A DNA stretch of 7,130 bases from Sphingobacteriales bacterium (GTDB taxonomy: Bacteria > Bacteroidota > Bacteroidia > Chitinophagales > Chitinophagaceae), in assembly GCA_024640385.1 (NCBI GenBank), contig JAHEFC010000199.1, positions 1 through 7,130 on the forward strand. Reading direction: 5' to 3'. This document shows positions 1 to 6,280 of the stretch, in pieces. The translations under genes and the position numbers were made by a program. The notes beneath the pieces are model-generated. The model was not told the origin of the DNA and made no database searches. It saw only the letters and a list, made by a program, of their open reading frames with translations. Each line of letters begins with the position of its first letter. The stretch's first letter is position 1.

Positions 1-2
1 GA

Positions 3-2387
3 AACCTGGGCCGTATCGGCCTTGCCATCTCCCGCAGCAACCCCAACAGGGTCTATGCACTGATAGAAGCGACCAAAAATGGCCTTTACCGCACAGACGA
101 CGGAGGATATACCTGGGAGCTGGTGAACAATGACCCCCGGTGGGTGACCAACAGGCCTTTTTATTTCCAGGATATAGCCTGCGATCCCCAGAATGAAAAC
201 CGTATCTACCTGATCTACCAGGTGATCTCTGCGAGTGTTGATGGAGGAAAAACTTTCCAGCAGCTTGAAAGAGGCTCAGGCCTGCATGCCGATCACCATG
301 CTTTCTGGATCAACCCACTGGATGGAAGATTTATTATCGACGGGAACGATGGGGGTATAGGCATTTCACGCGACCGCGGAAATACCTGGTTGAGTGATGA
401 GAACCTGCCCATCGGGCAATTCTATCATGTAAATGTAGACAACCAGGTGCCCTATCATGTAATGGGTGGAATGCAGGATAACGGTTCCTGGAGGGGACCT
501 GGCTATACACTAACAAGCGGAGGCATAAAAAATGATGATTGGCTCAGCGTCCAGGGTGGTGATGGATTTGATGTAATGGCCGACCCCGGCGATCCAAATT
601 GGGTTTATGCCATGAGCCAGGGAGGTAATCTTGGAAAATACAATGTACAAACCGGTGAAAGATGGATCATCAGGCCCCCTGCCACCGATCCCAGGAAACC
701 ATATCGTTTTAACTGGAATGCGGCCCTGGCCCAGGACCCTTTTGATAACGCCACCATTTATTACGGCAGCCAGTTCCTCCATAAAAGCATGAACAAAGGT
801 GCCAGCTGGGAGATCATATCTCCAGACCTCACCACTAACGACAGTACCAAAACTGATCAGTCCAATAATGGCGGCTTATCGGTAGACATAACAGGTGCTG
901 AAAACTTCTGCACCATCATGACCATTGCTCCTTCGGCAAAAGAAAAAGGCGTGATCTGGATTGGAACGGATGACGGCAACGTTCAGCTGACCAGGGATGG
1001 CGGAAAAACCTGGACCAATTTCAGGGGCAAGATCCCTGGTATGCCCATAGGCGCATGGGTACCGCAGATACAGGCGTCAAGACATAACGGGGCAGAAGCT
1101 TTTGTGGTGTGCAACAACTATCGTAACGGGGACTTTGCGCCTTATATTTTCCGCACAACAGACTATGGCAAAACATGGACGCGAATGATCGACGATAAAA
1201 AAGTCAGGGGTTATGCGCTCTGTGTTTTACAGGATCCCGCCGAACCCAACCTGGTATTTGCAGGCACCGAGCATGGACTCTGGGTGAGTTTCGACAATGG
1301 TGTCAATTTTCAGCAGTGGAAAAACGGATACCCTTCTGTTTCCACTTATGATATGACCATCCAGGAAAGAGAGGCCGACCTGGTGATCGCAACATTCGGC
1401 AGAGCCATTTGGATCCTCGACAATATCAGGCCACTCAGGGAGATCGCTGCAAACAAGGGAATTCTTCCTGCAGGTAAACGATTGACAGCATTTAAAGGCA
1501 GTGAAGCCACCCAGTATAACGTCAGGAATGCCCAGGGGCAAGACAGGGCTGCCTGGGGGATCTGGGAAGCACCCAATAAAATGAGGGGTGCGGCACTGAA
1601 CTATTTTGTCAACTTTCAGCCAGGGGATTCTGCCGTTAAATCACTTGACTCGGTGAACGTGAAAATATTCAATAGCAGGAATGAACTGGTAAGATCATTG
1701 AGATATAAAGCCGATACGGGTATGAACGTCAGGTATTGGCAGTTCGAGCAAAACGGATTCAGAACGGCCAGCACAACGAGGCCGTCTTCGAATTCCGCTC
1801 TTCCGCCCGGGCTACCCGTGCTCTCCGGGAATTATAAAGTGGTGTACACCCTTGGCAGCAGTGTGGATTCAGCCATGATCATGGTAACAGATGATCCCGT
1901 TGCCGGAAACAGGAATGAAGAGAAGATCGCCAAACAAAAAATGGTGGACAGGCTTCGTAAAAGTAACGACAATCTTGTAGCTGGTGTAGACCGGTTAAAT
2001 GAAGCAGATGAGGTGATCAGGAAGATGGAAACACAATTAAAAGATGTTCCCGGAAAACCTGCCGACTCACTGAGGAAGGCAACAAAGACCATGAAAGACT
2101 CCATTAAACTAATCAGGGAAAGCATTACAGGCAAACCCCGTGACAAGCAGGGATATTATGGCGGGTTTGCCAATCAACTGGGGCTGGCATACAGGTATAT
2201 CACCGGTAAATCCATTGCTCCGGGCCCACAAGAGGAAATGCTTTTGAAAAATGCCGAAGACATGGTGAATGAATCGTTGAACAGGATCAATAATTTCTTT
2301 GGAGGCCCATGGAAAAACTACAGGAACCTGGCAGAAGCCACTAAACTGGAACTTTTTAAGGATTATCAGCCCATTTCAACCAATTAA
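3..2387 (+). CDS. Sortilin/BNR (Asp-box) beta-propeller protein, 'glycosyl hydrolase-like', 5' end missing
   Basis: The reading frame is open from base 3 to the TAA at 2385-2387 (794 residues visible) and the true start lies upstream of the window. The GTG at 123 is internal, because clear homologous-looking sequence including an Asp box (RTDDGGYTW) precedes it. Counting residues from that GTG, further Asp boxes are SVDGGKTF (38), SRDRGNTW (82), SMNKGASW (222), TRDGGKTW (290), TTDYGKTW (345) and SFDNGVNF (389), the signature of a sortilin/Vps10-like or BNR-type beta-propeller. The motifs HADHHAFW (55-62) and GGMQDNGSWRGP (115-126) are typical of the large Bacteroidota family usually named 'glycosyl hydrolase', for which I know of no demonstrated glycosidase activity. 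A beta-rich, FlgD-Ig-like segment (about 509-592) is followed by a charged helical region (about 597-690) and a conserved-looking helical tail. There is no T9SS sorting domain at the C terminus. Full members are roughly 1000 aa, so an N-terminal signal peptide and the first propeller blades are probably missing here. Likely exported; substrate unknown. Confidence 0.85.
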   Translation, partial: NLGRIGLAISRSNPNRVYALIEATKNGLYRTDDGGYTWELVNNDPRWVTNRPFYFQDIACDPQNENRIYLIYQVISASVDGGKTFQQLERGSGLHADHHAFWINPLDGRFIIDGNDGGIGISRDRGNTWLSDENLPIGQFYHVNVDNQVPYHVMGGMQDNGSWRGPGYTLTSGGIKNDDWLSVQGGDGFDVMADPGDPNWVYAMSQGGNLGKYNVQTGERWIIRPPATDPRKPYRFNWNAALAQDPFDNATIYYGSQFLHKSMNKGASWEIISPDLTTNDSTKTDQSNNGGLSVDITGAENFCTIMTIAPSAKEKGVIWIGTDDGNVQLTRDGGKTWTNFRGKIPGMPIGAWVPQIQASRHNGAEAFVVCNNYRNGDFAPYIFRTTDYGKTWTRMIDDKKVRGYALCVLQDPAEPNLVFAGTEHGLWVSFDNGVNFQQWKNGYPSVSTYDMTIQEREADLVIATFGRAIWILDNIRPLREIAANKGILPAGKRLTAFKGSEATQYNVRNAQGQDRAAWGIWEAPNKMRGAALNYFVNFQPGDSAVKSLDSVNVKIFNSRNELVRSLRYKADTGMNVRYWQFEQNGFRTASTTRPSSNSALPPGLPVLSGNYKVVYTLGSSVDSAMIMVTDDPVAGNRNEEKIAKQKMVDRLRKSNDNLVAGVDRLNEADEVIRKMETQLKDVPGKPADSLRKATKTMKDSIKLIRESITGKPRDKQGYYGGFANQLGLAYRYITGKSIAPGPQEEMLLKNAEDMVNESLNRINNFFGGPWKNYRNLAEATKLELFKDYQPISTN

Positions 2388-2393
2388 CTGGAT

Positions 2394-2401
2394 TAACTTT
2401 G
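2394..2401 (+). promoter_or_regulatory. Putative Bacteroidota -7 box (TAACTTTG) for the aminotransferase gene
   Basis: TAACTTTG matches the Bacteroidota -7 consensus TAnnTTTG exactly and ends four bases before the ATG at 2406. The expected upstream -33 TTTG/TTG element is poor; only a TTT at 2374-2376 lies at about the right distance. If it is active, transcription would begin at or within a few bases of the start codon, giving a leaderless or near-leaderless mRNA. This fits the absence of any Shine-Dalgarno sequence. It would let the aminotransferase be expressed independently of the upstream gene, which ends only 18 bp before. The match could be chance, since the motif is short. Confidence 0.45.
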
Positions 2402-2405
2402 CAGT

Positions 2406-3698
2406 ATGCAACAGGAACAGCAAGCAGGAACAGCAAGCAGGGTAGTTTTATCTGAGCTTGCGGAGACTCTAATCGGTAACGAGATCGTGAAAATGAACGG
2501 GGAGATCAAGGAGTTAATGAGTAAGGGCGAGAAGATCTTCAATTTCACTATAGGTGATTTCGATCCTGCCATCTTTAATATTCCCAAAGAACTTGAAGAA
2601 GAGATCATTTATTCTTACCGAAAACATTTCACCAATTATCCGCTCGGGGAAGGCGACACTGAACTGAGAAAATCAGTGAGCGCTTTCATTCAAGACAGGG
2701 AGGGTCTGAAATATAATCTCGACGAAATACTGATCGCAGCAGGAGGCCGCCCACTCATCTATACCTTGTTTCGCGCCATTGTGGACAAGGGTGATAAAGT
2801 GATCTATTCAGTTCCTTCGTGGAATAATAATCACTATGTGCATTTTACCGGTGGGGAGCACTGCCCAATAGAAACCACCGCCGAGACCAATTTCATGCCT
2901 ACCGCTGACATGATAGAACCACATTTGAAAGGCGCGGTATTGCTATCCCTTTGTTCTCCCCTTAATCCTACAGGGACTGTATTTACACGGGAGCAACTTG
3001 AAGAGATCTGCGATCTGGTGATCAGGGAAAATGAAAGCAGGCCAGAAGGTGAGAAGAAATTATATGTAATGTTCGACCAGATCTACTGGCAACTGACCTA
3101 TGGTTCAACGGTGCATTACAATCCTGTATCCATACGTCCTGAACTCAAACCCTATGTCATATTCATAGACGGCATCAGTAAATGTTTTGCCGCAACTGGC
3201 GTTCGTGTTGGATGGTCATTGGGTCCTGCCATAGTGATCAGTAAAATGAAAGCCATTCTTTCTCATGTAGGTGCGTGGAGTCCGCTTCCTGAACAAAAGG
3301 CCACTGCCAAGTACCTGATGCAGAAAGGTTCTGTGGATCAATACATGAAAATATTCAGGGCAGAACTCCAGGAACGCAAGCATAAGATCTACGAGGGTTT
3401 CATGAAACTAAAGGAAGAAGGATTTCCCGTGGATGCCATTCCTCCTCAGGCTGCCATCTATCTTAGTGTGCAGCTTGACCTCAAAGGCAAAAAAACAAGT
3501 GATGGAGAAATTCTTGAAAAACAATCTGATGTTACCAGCTACATATTGAACAAAGCCAAACTCGGTCTTGTTCCATTTCCTATTTTCGGAGCGTTGTCCG
3601 GTTCATCCTGGTACCGTTTAAGTGTAGGAAATTGTAAGAAAGAAGAGATCAACGAAATGCTGGGTAAGCTGAAAGAGGCGCTGAAAAAACTGAGCTAA
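2406..3698 (+). CDS. PLP-dependent aminotransferase, class I/II (fold type I)
   Basis: This is a complete 430-aa cytosolic enzyme of the aspartate aminotransferase-like superfamily, expected to move an amino group between an amino acid and a 2-oxo acid. Visible landmarks in family order are IGDFDP near the N terminus (substrate-side loop), GGRP at 113-116 (cofactor phosphate region), SVPSW with W139 in the position that stacks on the PLP ring, NPTG with N187, FDQIY with D224 and Y227 (pyridine nitrogen and O3'), ISK with the Schiff-base lysine K259 followed by GVRVGW (R267), and WYRLSVG with R404 as the likely substrate-carboxylate arginine. All key residues are present, so it should be active. 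The exact amino donor cannot be fixed from sequence. The ATG at 2406 is chosen because the conserved-looking text begins at about residue 12 and the next ATG is only at residue 30. The first codons contain a 13-bp tandem repeat. A hairpin terminator follows the stop closely. Confidence 0.9.
   Translation: MQQEQQAGTASRVVLSELAETLIGNEIVKMNGEIKELMSKGEKIFNFTIGDFDPAIFNIPKELEEEIIYSYRKHFTNYPLGEGDTELRKSVSAFIQDREGLKYNLDEILIAAGGRPLIYTLFRAIVDKGDKVIYSVPSWNNNHYVHFTGGEHCPIETTAETNFMPTADMIEPHLKGAVLLSLCSPLNPTGTVFTREQLEEICDLVIRENESRPEGEKKLYVMFDQIYWQLTYGSTVHYNPVSIRPELKPYVIFIDGISKCFAATGVRVGWSLGPAIVISKMKAILSHVGAWSPLPEQKATAKYLMQKGSVDQYMKIFRAELQERKHKIYEGFMKLKEEGFPVDAIPPQAAIYLSVQLDLKGKKTSDGEILEKQSDVTSYILNKAKLGLVPFPIFGALSGSSWYRLSVGNCKKEEINEMLGKLKEALKKLS
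2412..2441 (+). repeat. 13-bp tandem repeat inside the aminotransferase start region
   Basis: The unit CAGGAACAGCAAG occurs twice without a gap (2412-2424 and 2425-2437), followed by the first four bases of a third copy (CAGG, 2438-2441). It encodes the Gln/Ala-rich stretch QQEQQAGTAS just before the conserved part of the enzyme. Because 13 is not a multiple of three, the two copies are read in different frames, and gain or loss of a unit would frameshift the gene. Confidence 0.85.
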
Positions 3699-3703
3699 AA
3701 AAA

Positions 3704-3726
3704 ATCCCCTCGCTATGCGGGGGGAT
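3704..3726. terminator. Bidirectional intrinsic terminator between convergent genes
   Basis: ATCCCC-T-CGC pairs with GCG-G-GGGGAT around a TAT loop: ten base pairs including one T:G wobble in the plus-strand reading. On the plus strand it begins six bases after the aminotransferase stop and is followed by CCTTTTAAT, a short T-run. On the minus strand the same stem is followed by eight consecutive T residues (the A-run 3697-3704 read in reverse). The minus-strand signal is therefore the stronger one, and it terminates the small gene ending at 3746. The A-run overlaps the aminotransferase stop codon. Confidence 0.8.
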
Positions 3727-3745
3727 CCTTTTAATAAGGTATGTG

Positions 3746-3994
3746 TTAATTGAGGTTACAAAGAAAAAGGAACGGCTTCAGTGATTTCTCTTTGGCTATC
3801 TGCTGCAATTGTTTCTTGTCATGAATGATCTTGAACTTATTGAGGTCAAGCAGTTCATGCGAAGTATAGAAACTATCCGAAGTTTCTACGTTGAACAGCA
3901 TATTATTGAGCTTTTCAACTTCCTGCTCAATAGCCTGCTCACTCATGGTTTCATCTTTCAGCAGTACCAGCAGATCTCTGTTGGGACTTTTCAT
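3746..3994 (-). CDS. Unrecognised 82-aa protein
   Basis: I do not recognise this protein. It begins MKSPNRDLLVLLKDETMSEQ, is rich in Leu, Lys, Glu and Asp, has no signal peptide or membrane segment, and is probably a small soluble cytoplasmic protein with a helical part at about residues 17-35. It has a single Cys near the C terminus (FLFLCNLN). An in-frame ATG at 4054 would give 102 aa but would overlap the upstream lipoprotein gene. I prefer the ATG at 3992-3994, which has AGGAAAT directly in front of it and leaves a 26-bp gap after that gene. The stop is followed 20 bp later by a hairpin with a strong minus-strand T-run, which supports a real transcription unit ending here. Plus-strand frames over the same bases look like shadows. 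Expression as a two-gene unit with the lipoprotein is inferred. Confidence 0.6.
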   Translation of the reverse strand: MKSPNRDLLVLLKDETMSEQAIEQEVEKLNNMLFNVETSDSFYTSHELLDLNKFKIIHDKKQLQQIAKEKSLKPFLFLCNLN

Positions 3995-4020
3995 ATTTCC
4001 TGGATTTAAAACGATTAATA

Positions 4021-4146
4021 CTAATAACCCACCATGCCTTTCTTGCTGGGGCATCCACAGTTGCTTTTCTTAGAAGCAGTGCAGGACGTACCGGCAAGTG
4101 CCAAAACTAATAACACTAAAATAATATTTCTGTTCAAAACTTTCAT
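4021..4146 (-). CDS. Small Cys-rich lipoprotein (41 aa)
   Basis: Read on the minus strand, ATG at 4144-4146 to TAG at 4021-4023 encodes 41 residues. A positively charged start (MKVLNRN) is followed by a hydrophobic core (IILVLLVLALAG) and then TSC, a plausible lipobox with Cys22 as the lipidated residue. The -3 residue is Gly rather than the usual Leu, which is off consensus but within what Bacteroidota lipoproteins tolerate. The mature peptide is only about 20 residues, Lys/Ser-rich with a CGC motif (Cys30, Cys32) and a C-terminal KKGMVGY. Bacteroidota genomes often carry tiny lipoproteins of this general form with no known role, so it is likely a real membrane-anchored peptide. It is the first gene of a minus-strand pair with the 82-aa gene downstream. 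No strong ribosome binding site is seen. The function, and whether the cysteines bind metal or form a disulfide, cannot be read from the sequence. Confidence 0.65.
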   Translation of the reverse strand: MKVLNRNIILVLLVLALAGTSCTASKKSNCGCPSKKGMVGY

Positions 4147-4253
4147 CGGCCCGCTTATGTAAAATAAACTATTTTAAAACAATAATATTGTCATCCAAAT
4201 GCTAATTCTGGCAAAATAATTATCAAATCCCCCTCTATTTCCCAAAACCGTAA
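4147..4253. promoter_or_regulatory. Divergent AT-rich intergenic region with candidate promoters and short inverted repeats
   Basis: These 107 bp separate the minus-strand lipoprotein gene from the plus-strand glycosyltransferase gene, so promoters for both should lie here. On the plus strand TAATTCTG (4203-4210) is one base off the TAnnTTTG -7 box. On the minus strand TTATTTTG (4219-4212) is also one base off; TTTTG at 4247-4243 is a possible but rather distant -33 element. Two small inverted repeats are present: AAAATA-AAC-TATTTT (4161-4175) and CAATA-A-TATTG (4180-4190). Either could be an operator, but in such AT-rich DNA they may be chance. No individual element is certain. Confidence 0.4.
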
Positions 4254-5309
4254 ATGCCTAAGAAAATCATTATTGGAATTCTGGATTGGGGTTTAGGCCA
4301 TGCAACGAGATGCATACCCCTGATAGAATATATGCTTCAAACCGAATGCCAGATTTTCATAGCAGCTACCGGGCCTCAACGGGAAATTCTTCGGGAAGCC
4401 TTTCCCAGCCTGACTTTCCTCGATCCTCCACCCTACTCCATTCAATATCCACCGAAAGGGAAAAACCTTGTTTTCTCCATTATCAGGCAACTGCCAAGGC
4501 TGCGCAAAATTATAAAGAGTGAGCATGACTGGCTGCAAAAAAATGTAGCTGAATACGGCATTCAACTGATCATTTCAGACAACCGCTATGGTTTCCACGC
4601 CAGGGGGGTACACTCTGTTCTGATCACCCACCAGCTTTCCCCCAAATCGGGCATGGGAAGGCTGATAGATCACATGGCCAGGAAAATCCAATATGGATAT
4701 ATCAATCAGTTTGATGAATGTTGGGTACCAGATCTTCCGATTCAAGGTGGTTTGGCCGGCGAACTCTCCCACCCCGCCATAGTCCCGAAACGAACTTCAT
4801 ATATTGGACCTTTGTCACGTTTTAATGCTGTCAAAGCTACAGGAATGCCTAAACTCCTGGTGCTGATCTCGGGGCCCGAACCTGCCCGCTCCGAGTTTGA
4901 AGAGATAATGAGGGCCCAGTTGAAGAACTACCATGAGCCATATCTGCTTGTCCGGGGATTGCCGGGCAGCAATTCAACTGCCGGACCTAACGAACTCAAC
5001 CACGCCGGCACGGAAACCATGGGCAGGCTGCTGGGTGAGGCCAGTCTCGTGATCTGTCGTTCAGGCTACACTACAGTTATGGACCTGGTGAAGCTCGGAA
5101 AAAAAGCAGTTCTGGTTCCAACACCCGGGCAAACGGAACAGGAGTATCTGGCACATCACCTGGAAAAGCAGGTGATGTTCCCGTTCATGCTTCAATCAGC
5201 ATTCGTTCTTGATAGGGCCATCGAAATGTCAAAGACTTTCGGCCCTGAAATTCCGGAAGTTGATTTCGAAGCCTTTCATCATATCTTGGATCGTGTCATC
5301 AATCAATAA
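4254..5309 (+). CDS. GT-B fold glycosyltransferase (MurG/GT28-like)
   Basis: This complete 351-aa protein begins with a Rossmann strand and a glycine-rich loop (IIIGILDWGLGHATR, residues 5-19), where the GHATR segment matches the GHxxR acceptor-side loop of MurG-like GT-B enzymes. The C-terminal half carries the expected nucleotide-sugar donor site: CRSGYTTVMDL (268-278) and VPTPGQTEQEYLA (288-300). The length is right for the family and no transmembrane segment is evident, so it is probably cytoplasmic or peripheral at the inner membrane. It should transfer a sugar from an activated donor to a lipid or other acceptor. It is not MurG itself, since the sequence is clearly divergent and there is no peptidoglycan gene context. 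The ATG at 4254 is used because the Rossmann motif follows immediately; no Shine-Dalgarno sequence is visible. The next gene starts 2 bp after the stop, so the two are probably co-transcribed. Confidence 0.8.
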   Translation: MPKKIIIGILDWGLGHATRCIPLIEYMLQTECQIFIAATGPQREILREAFPSLTFLDPPPYSIQYPPKGKNLVFSIIRQLPRLRKIIKSEHDWLQKNVAEYGIQLIISDNRYGFHARGVHSVLITHQLSPKSGMGRLIDHMARKIQYGYINQFDECWVPDLPIQGGLAGELSHPAIVPKRTSYIGPLSRFNAVKATGMPKLLVLISGPEPARSEFEEIMRAQLKNYHEPYLLVRGLPGSNSTAGPNELNHAGTETMGRLLGEASLVICRSGYTTVMDLVKLGKKAVLVPTPGQTEQEYLAHHLEKQVMFPFMLQSAFVLDRAIEMSKTFGPEIPEVDFEAFHHILDRVINQ

Positions 5310-5311
5310 TA

Positions 5312-6211
5312 GTGGATCAAAAACTTAGAGCACACCTGGCAGTTTTAAGCGCAAACCTGATATTCGGGGTTAATTTCAGTGTGGTGAAGTTTGTAACTCC
5401 GGGTCTGCTGAAACCCTTCGGGCTGAACGTAGTACGTGTTCTTGTCACCACCGGCTTACTCTGGCTCATGCATATATGGGAAAAACCGGGCCAGCCGCTG
5501 CTTAAAAAAGACCTGCCTCTTTTCATCGGATGTGGCCTCACAGGCATAGCGATCAACCAATTGCTGTTTATCAAAGGGCTGTCCATCACCTATTCGATCC
5601 ATGCCTCACTGTTGATGTTGTGTACACCCCTGCTTATTACCATTTCTGCATTTTTCTTCCTCCGGGAAAAAATAACCATCAGTGTGATAGCCGGGCTGAT
5701 CATCGGCATTACAGGAGCTGTGTTTCTGATCACGTCAAAAGAAAACAGCGGCACTGGCGCGAATATCTTACTGGGAGATACGCTGATCACATTGAATGCC
5801 ATTTCATATACATTTTATTTCATCCTGGTCAAGCCTTTGATGACAAGGTATACACCCATCCAGGTGCTGAGGTGGGCTTTTACTTTCGGCACGCTGTTCA
5901 TACTTCCTTTTGGCTGGGTGGAATTCGCAGAAGCGCCATGGGCTTCATTTTCAGGGATCGAATTGGCCGCAATCGCTTTTGTGGTGGTGGGTGCAACCTT
6001 TTTTGCCTATCTCCTGAATATCTATGGACTTCATCATCTGCAGGCTTCAGCAACCGGTTCATATATTTACCTGCAACCCATATTTGCAACAGCCGTTGCC
6101 GTGCTGTTCCTGCATGAAAAATTAACCACTGTTAAAATAATTTCTGCCTTAATGATATTCACCGGTGTATACCTGGTTCAACGCTCAAAACTGAGAAGGA
6201 CTGCAGGTTGA
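5312..6211 (+). CDS. EamA/DMT-superfamily transporter (10 TM)
   Basis: This 299-aa integral inner-membrane protein has the two-fold internal repeat of EamA transporters. Hydrophobic segments lie at about 8-28, 34-53, 68-88, 94-117, 122-141, 151-173, 185-203, 214-237, 245-266 and 270-289. Each half ends its fourth helix with the characteristic Glu-Lys turn: FFFLREKIT (114-122) and LFLHEKLT (265-272). A short basic tail (RSKLRRTAG) follows the last helix, as usual in this family. Known members export amino acids, nucleotides or other small metabolites; the substrate here is unknown. The GTG at 5312 is chosen because no ATG lies near and the first helix begins a few residues later. It sits 2 bp after the glycosyltransferase stop, which suggests translational coupling. 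A same-strand +1 frame at 5530-6117 is a shadow. Confidence 0.88.
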   Translation: MDQKLRAHLAVLSANLIFGVNFSVVKFVTPGLLKPFGLNVVRVLVTTGLLWLMHIWEKPGQPLLKKDLPLFIGCGLTGIAINQLLFIKGLSITYSIHASLLMLCTPLLITISAFFFLREKITISVIAGLIIGITGAVFLITSKENSGTGANILLGDTLITLNAISYTFYFILVKPLMTRYTPIQVLRWAFTFGTLFILPFGWVEFAEAPWASFSGIELAAIAFVVVGATFFAYLLNIYGLHHLQASATGSYIYLQPIFATAVAVLFLHEKLTTVKIISALMIFTGVYLVQRSKLRRTAG

Positions 6212-6214
6212 TCA

Positions 6215-6269
6215 ATTGGCTGCTGATCCATCCTGCCATTTTAATGCAATGAATGAATCAACAGCCAAT
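6215..6269. repeat. Inverted repeat between convergent genes, possible weak terminator
   Basis: ATTGGCTGCTGA (6215-6226) pairs with TCAACAGCCAAT (6258-6269): eight perfect base pairs, one C/A mismatch and three more pairs, separated by 31 bases. It lies between the transporter stop (6211) and the stop of the minus-strand surface protein (6281), where terminators are expected. There is no T-run on either strand and the loop is long, so it may instead stabilise mRNA 3' ends or be incidental. No other feature is seen in the 69-bp gap. Confidence 0.35.
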
Positions 6270-6280
6270 GATCCGGTCTG

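Noticed and set aside
123..125. GTG at 123 as start of the BNR protein
   Set aside because: The frame is open back to base 3 and encodes a typical Asp box just before the GTG, so the protein continues upstream beyond the window.
1227..2146. Minus-strand frames of about 76-104 aa opposite the BNR gene
   Set aside because: They are antisense to a well-supported coding region, with no start signal or recognisable domain.
2393..2608. 71-aa minus-strand frame opposite the aminotransferase start
   Set aside because: It is antisense to the conserved N terminus of the aminotransferase; its low-complexity Ser/Leu content reflects the opposite strand.
3995..4054. Longer 102-aa version of the 82-aa gene, starting at 4054
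   Set aside because: The extra 20 residues overlap the lipoprotein coding sequence in another frame, and the internal ATG at 3994 has an AGGAAAT element directly upstream.
3809..4073. Two overlapping 60-66 aa plus-strand frames opposite the small minus-strand genes
   Set aside because: They have no start signals, and the minus strand gives a better account: a lipoprotein signal, clean spacing and a strong terminator.
5530..6117. 195-aa plus-strand frame inside the transporter gene
   Set aside because: It lies wholly within the EamA gene in the +1 frame, is rich in His, Cys and Arg with no recognisable domain, and looks like a shadow of the codon bias of the real gene.
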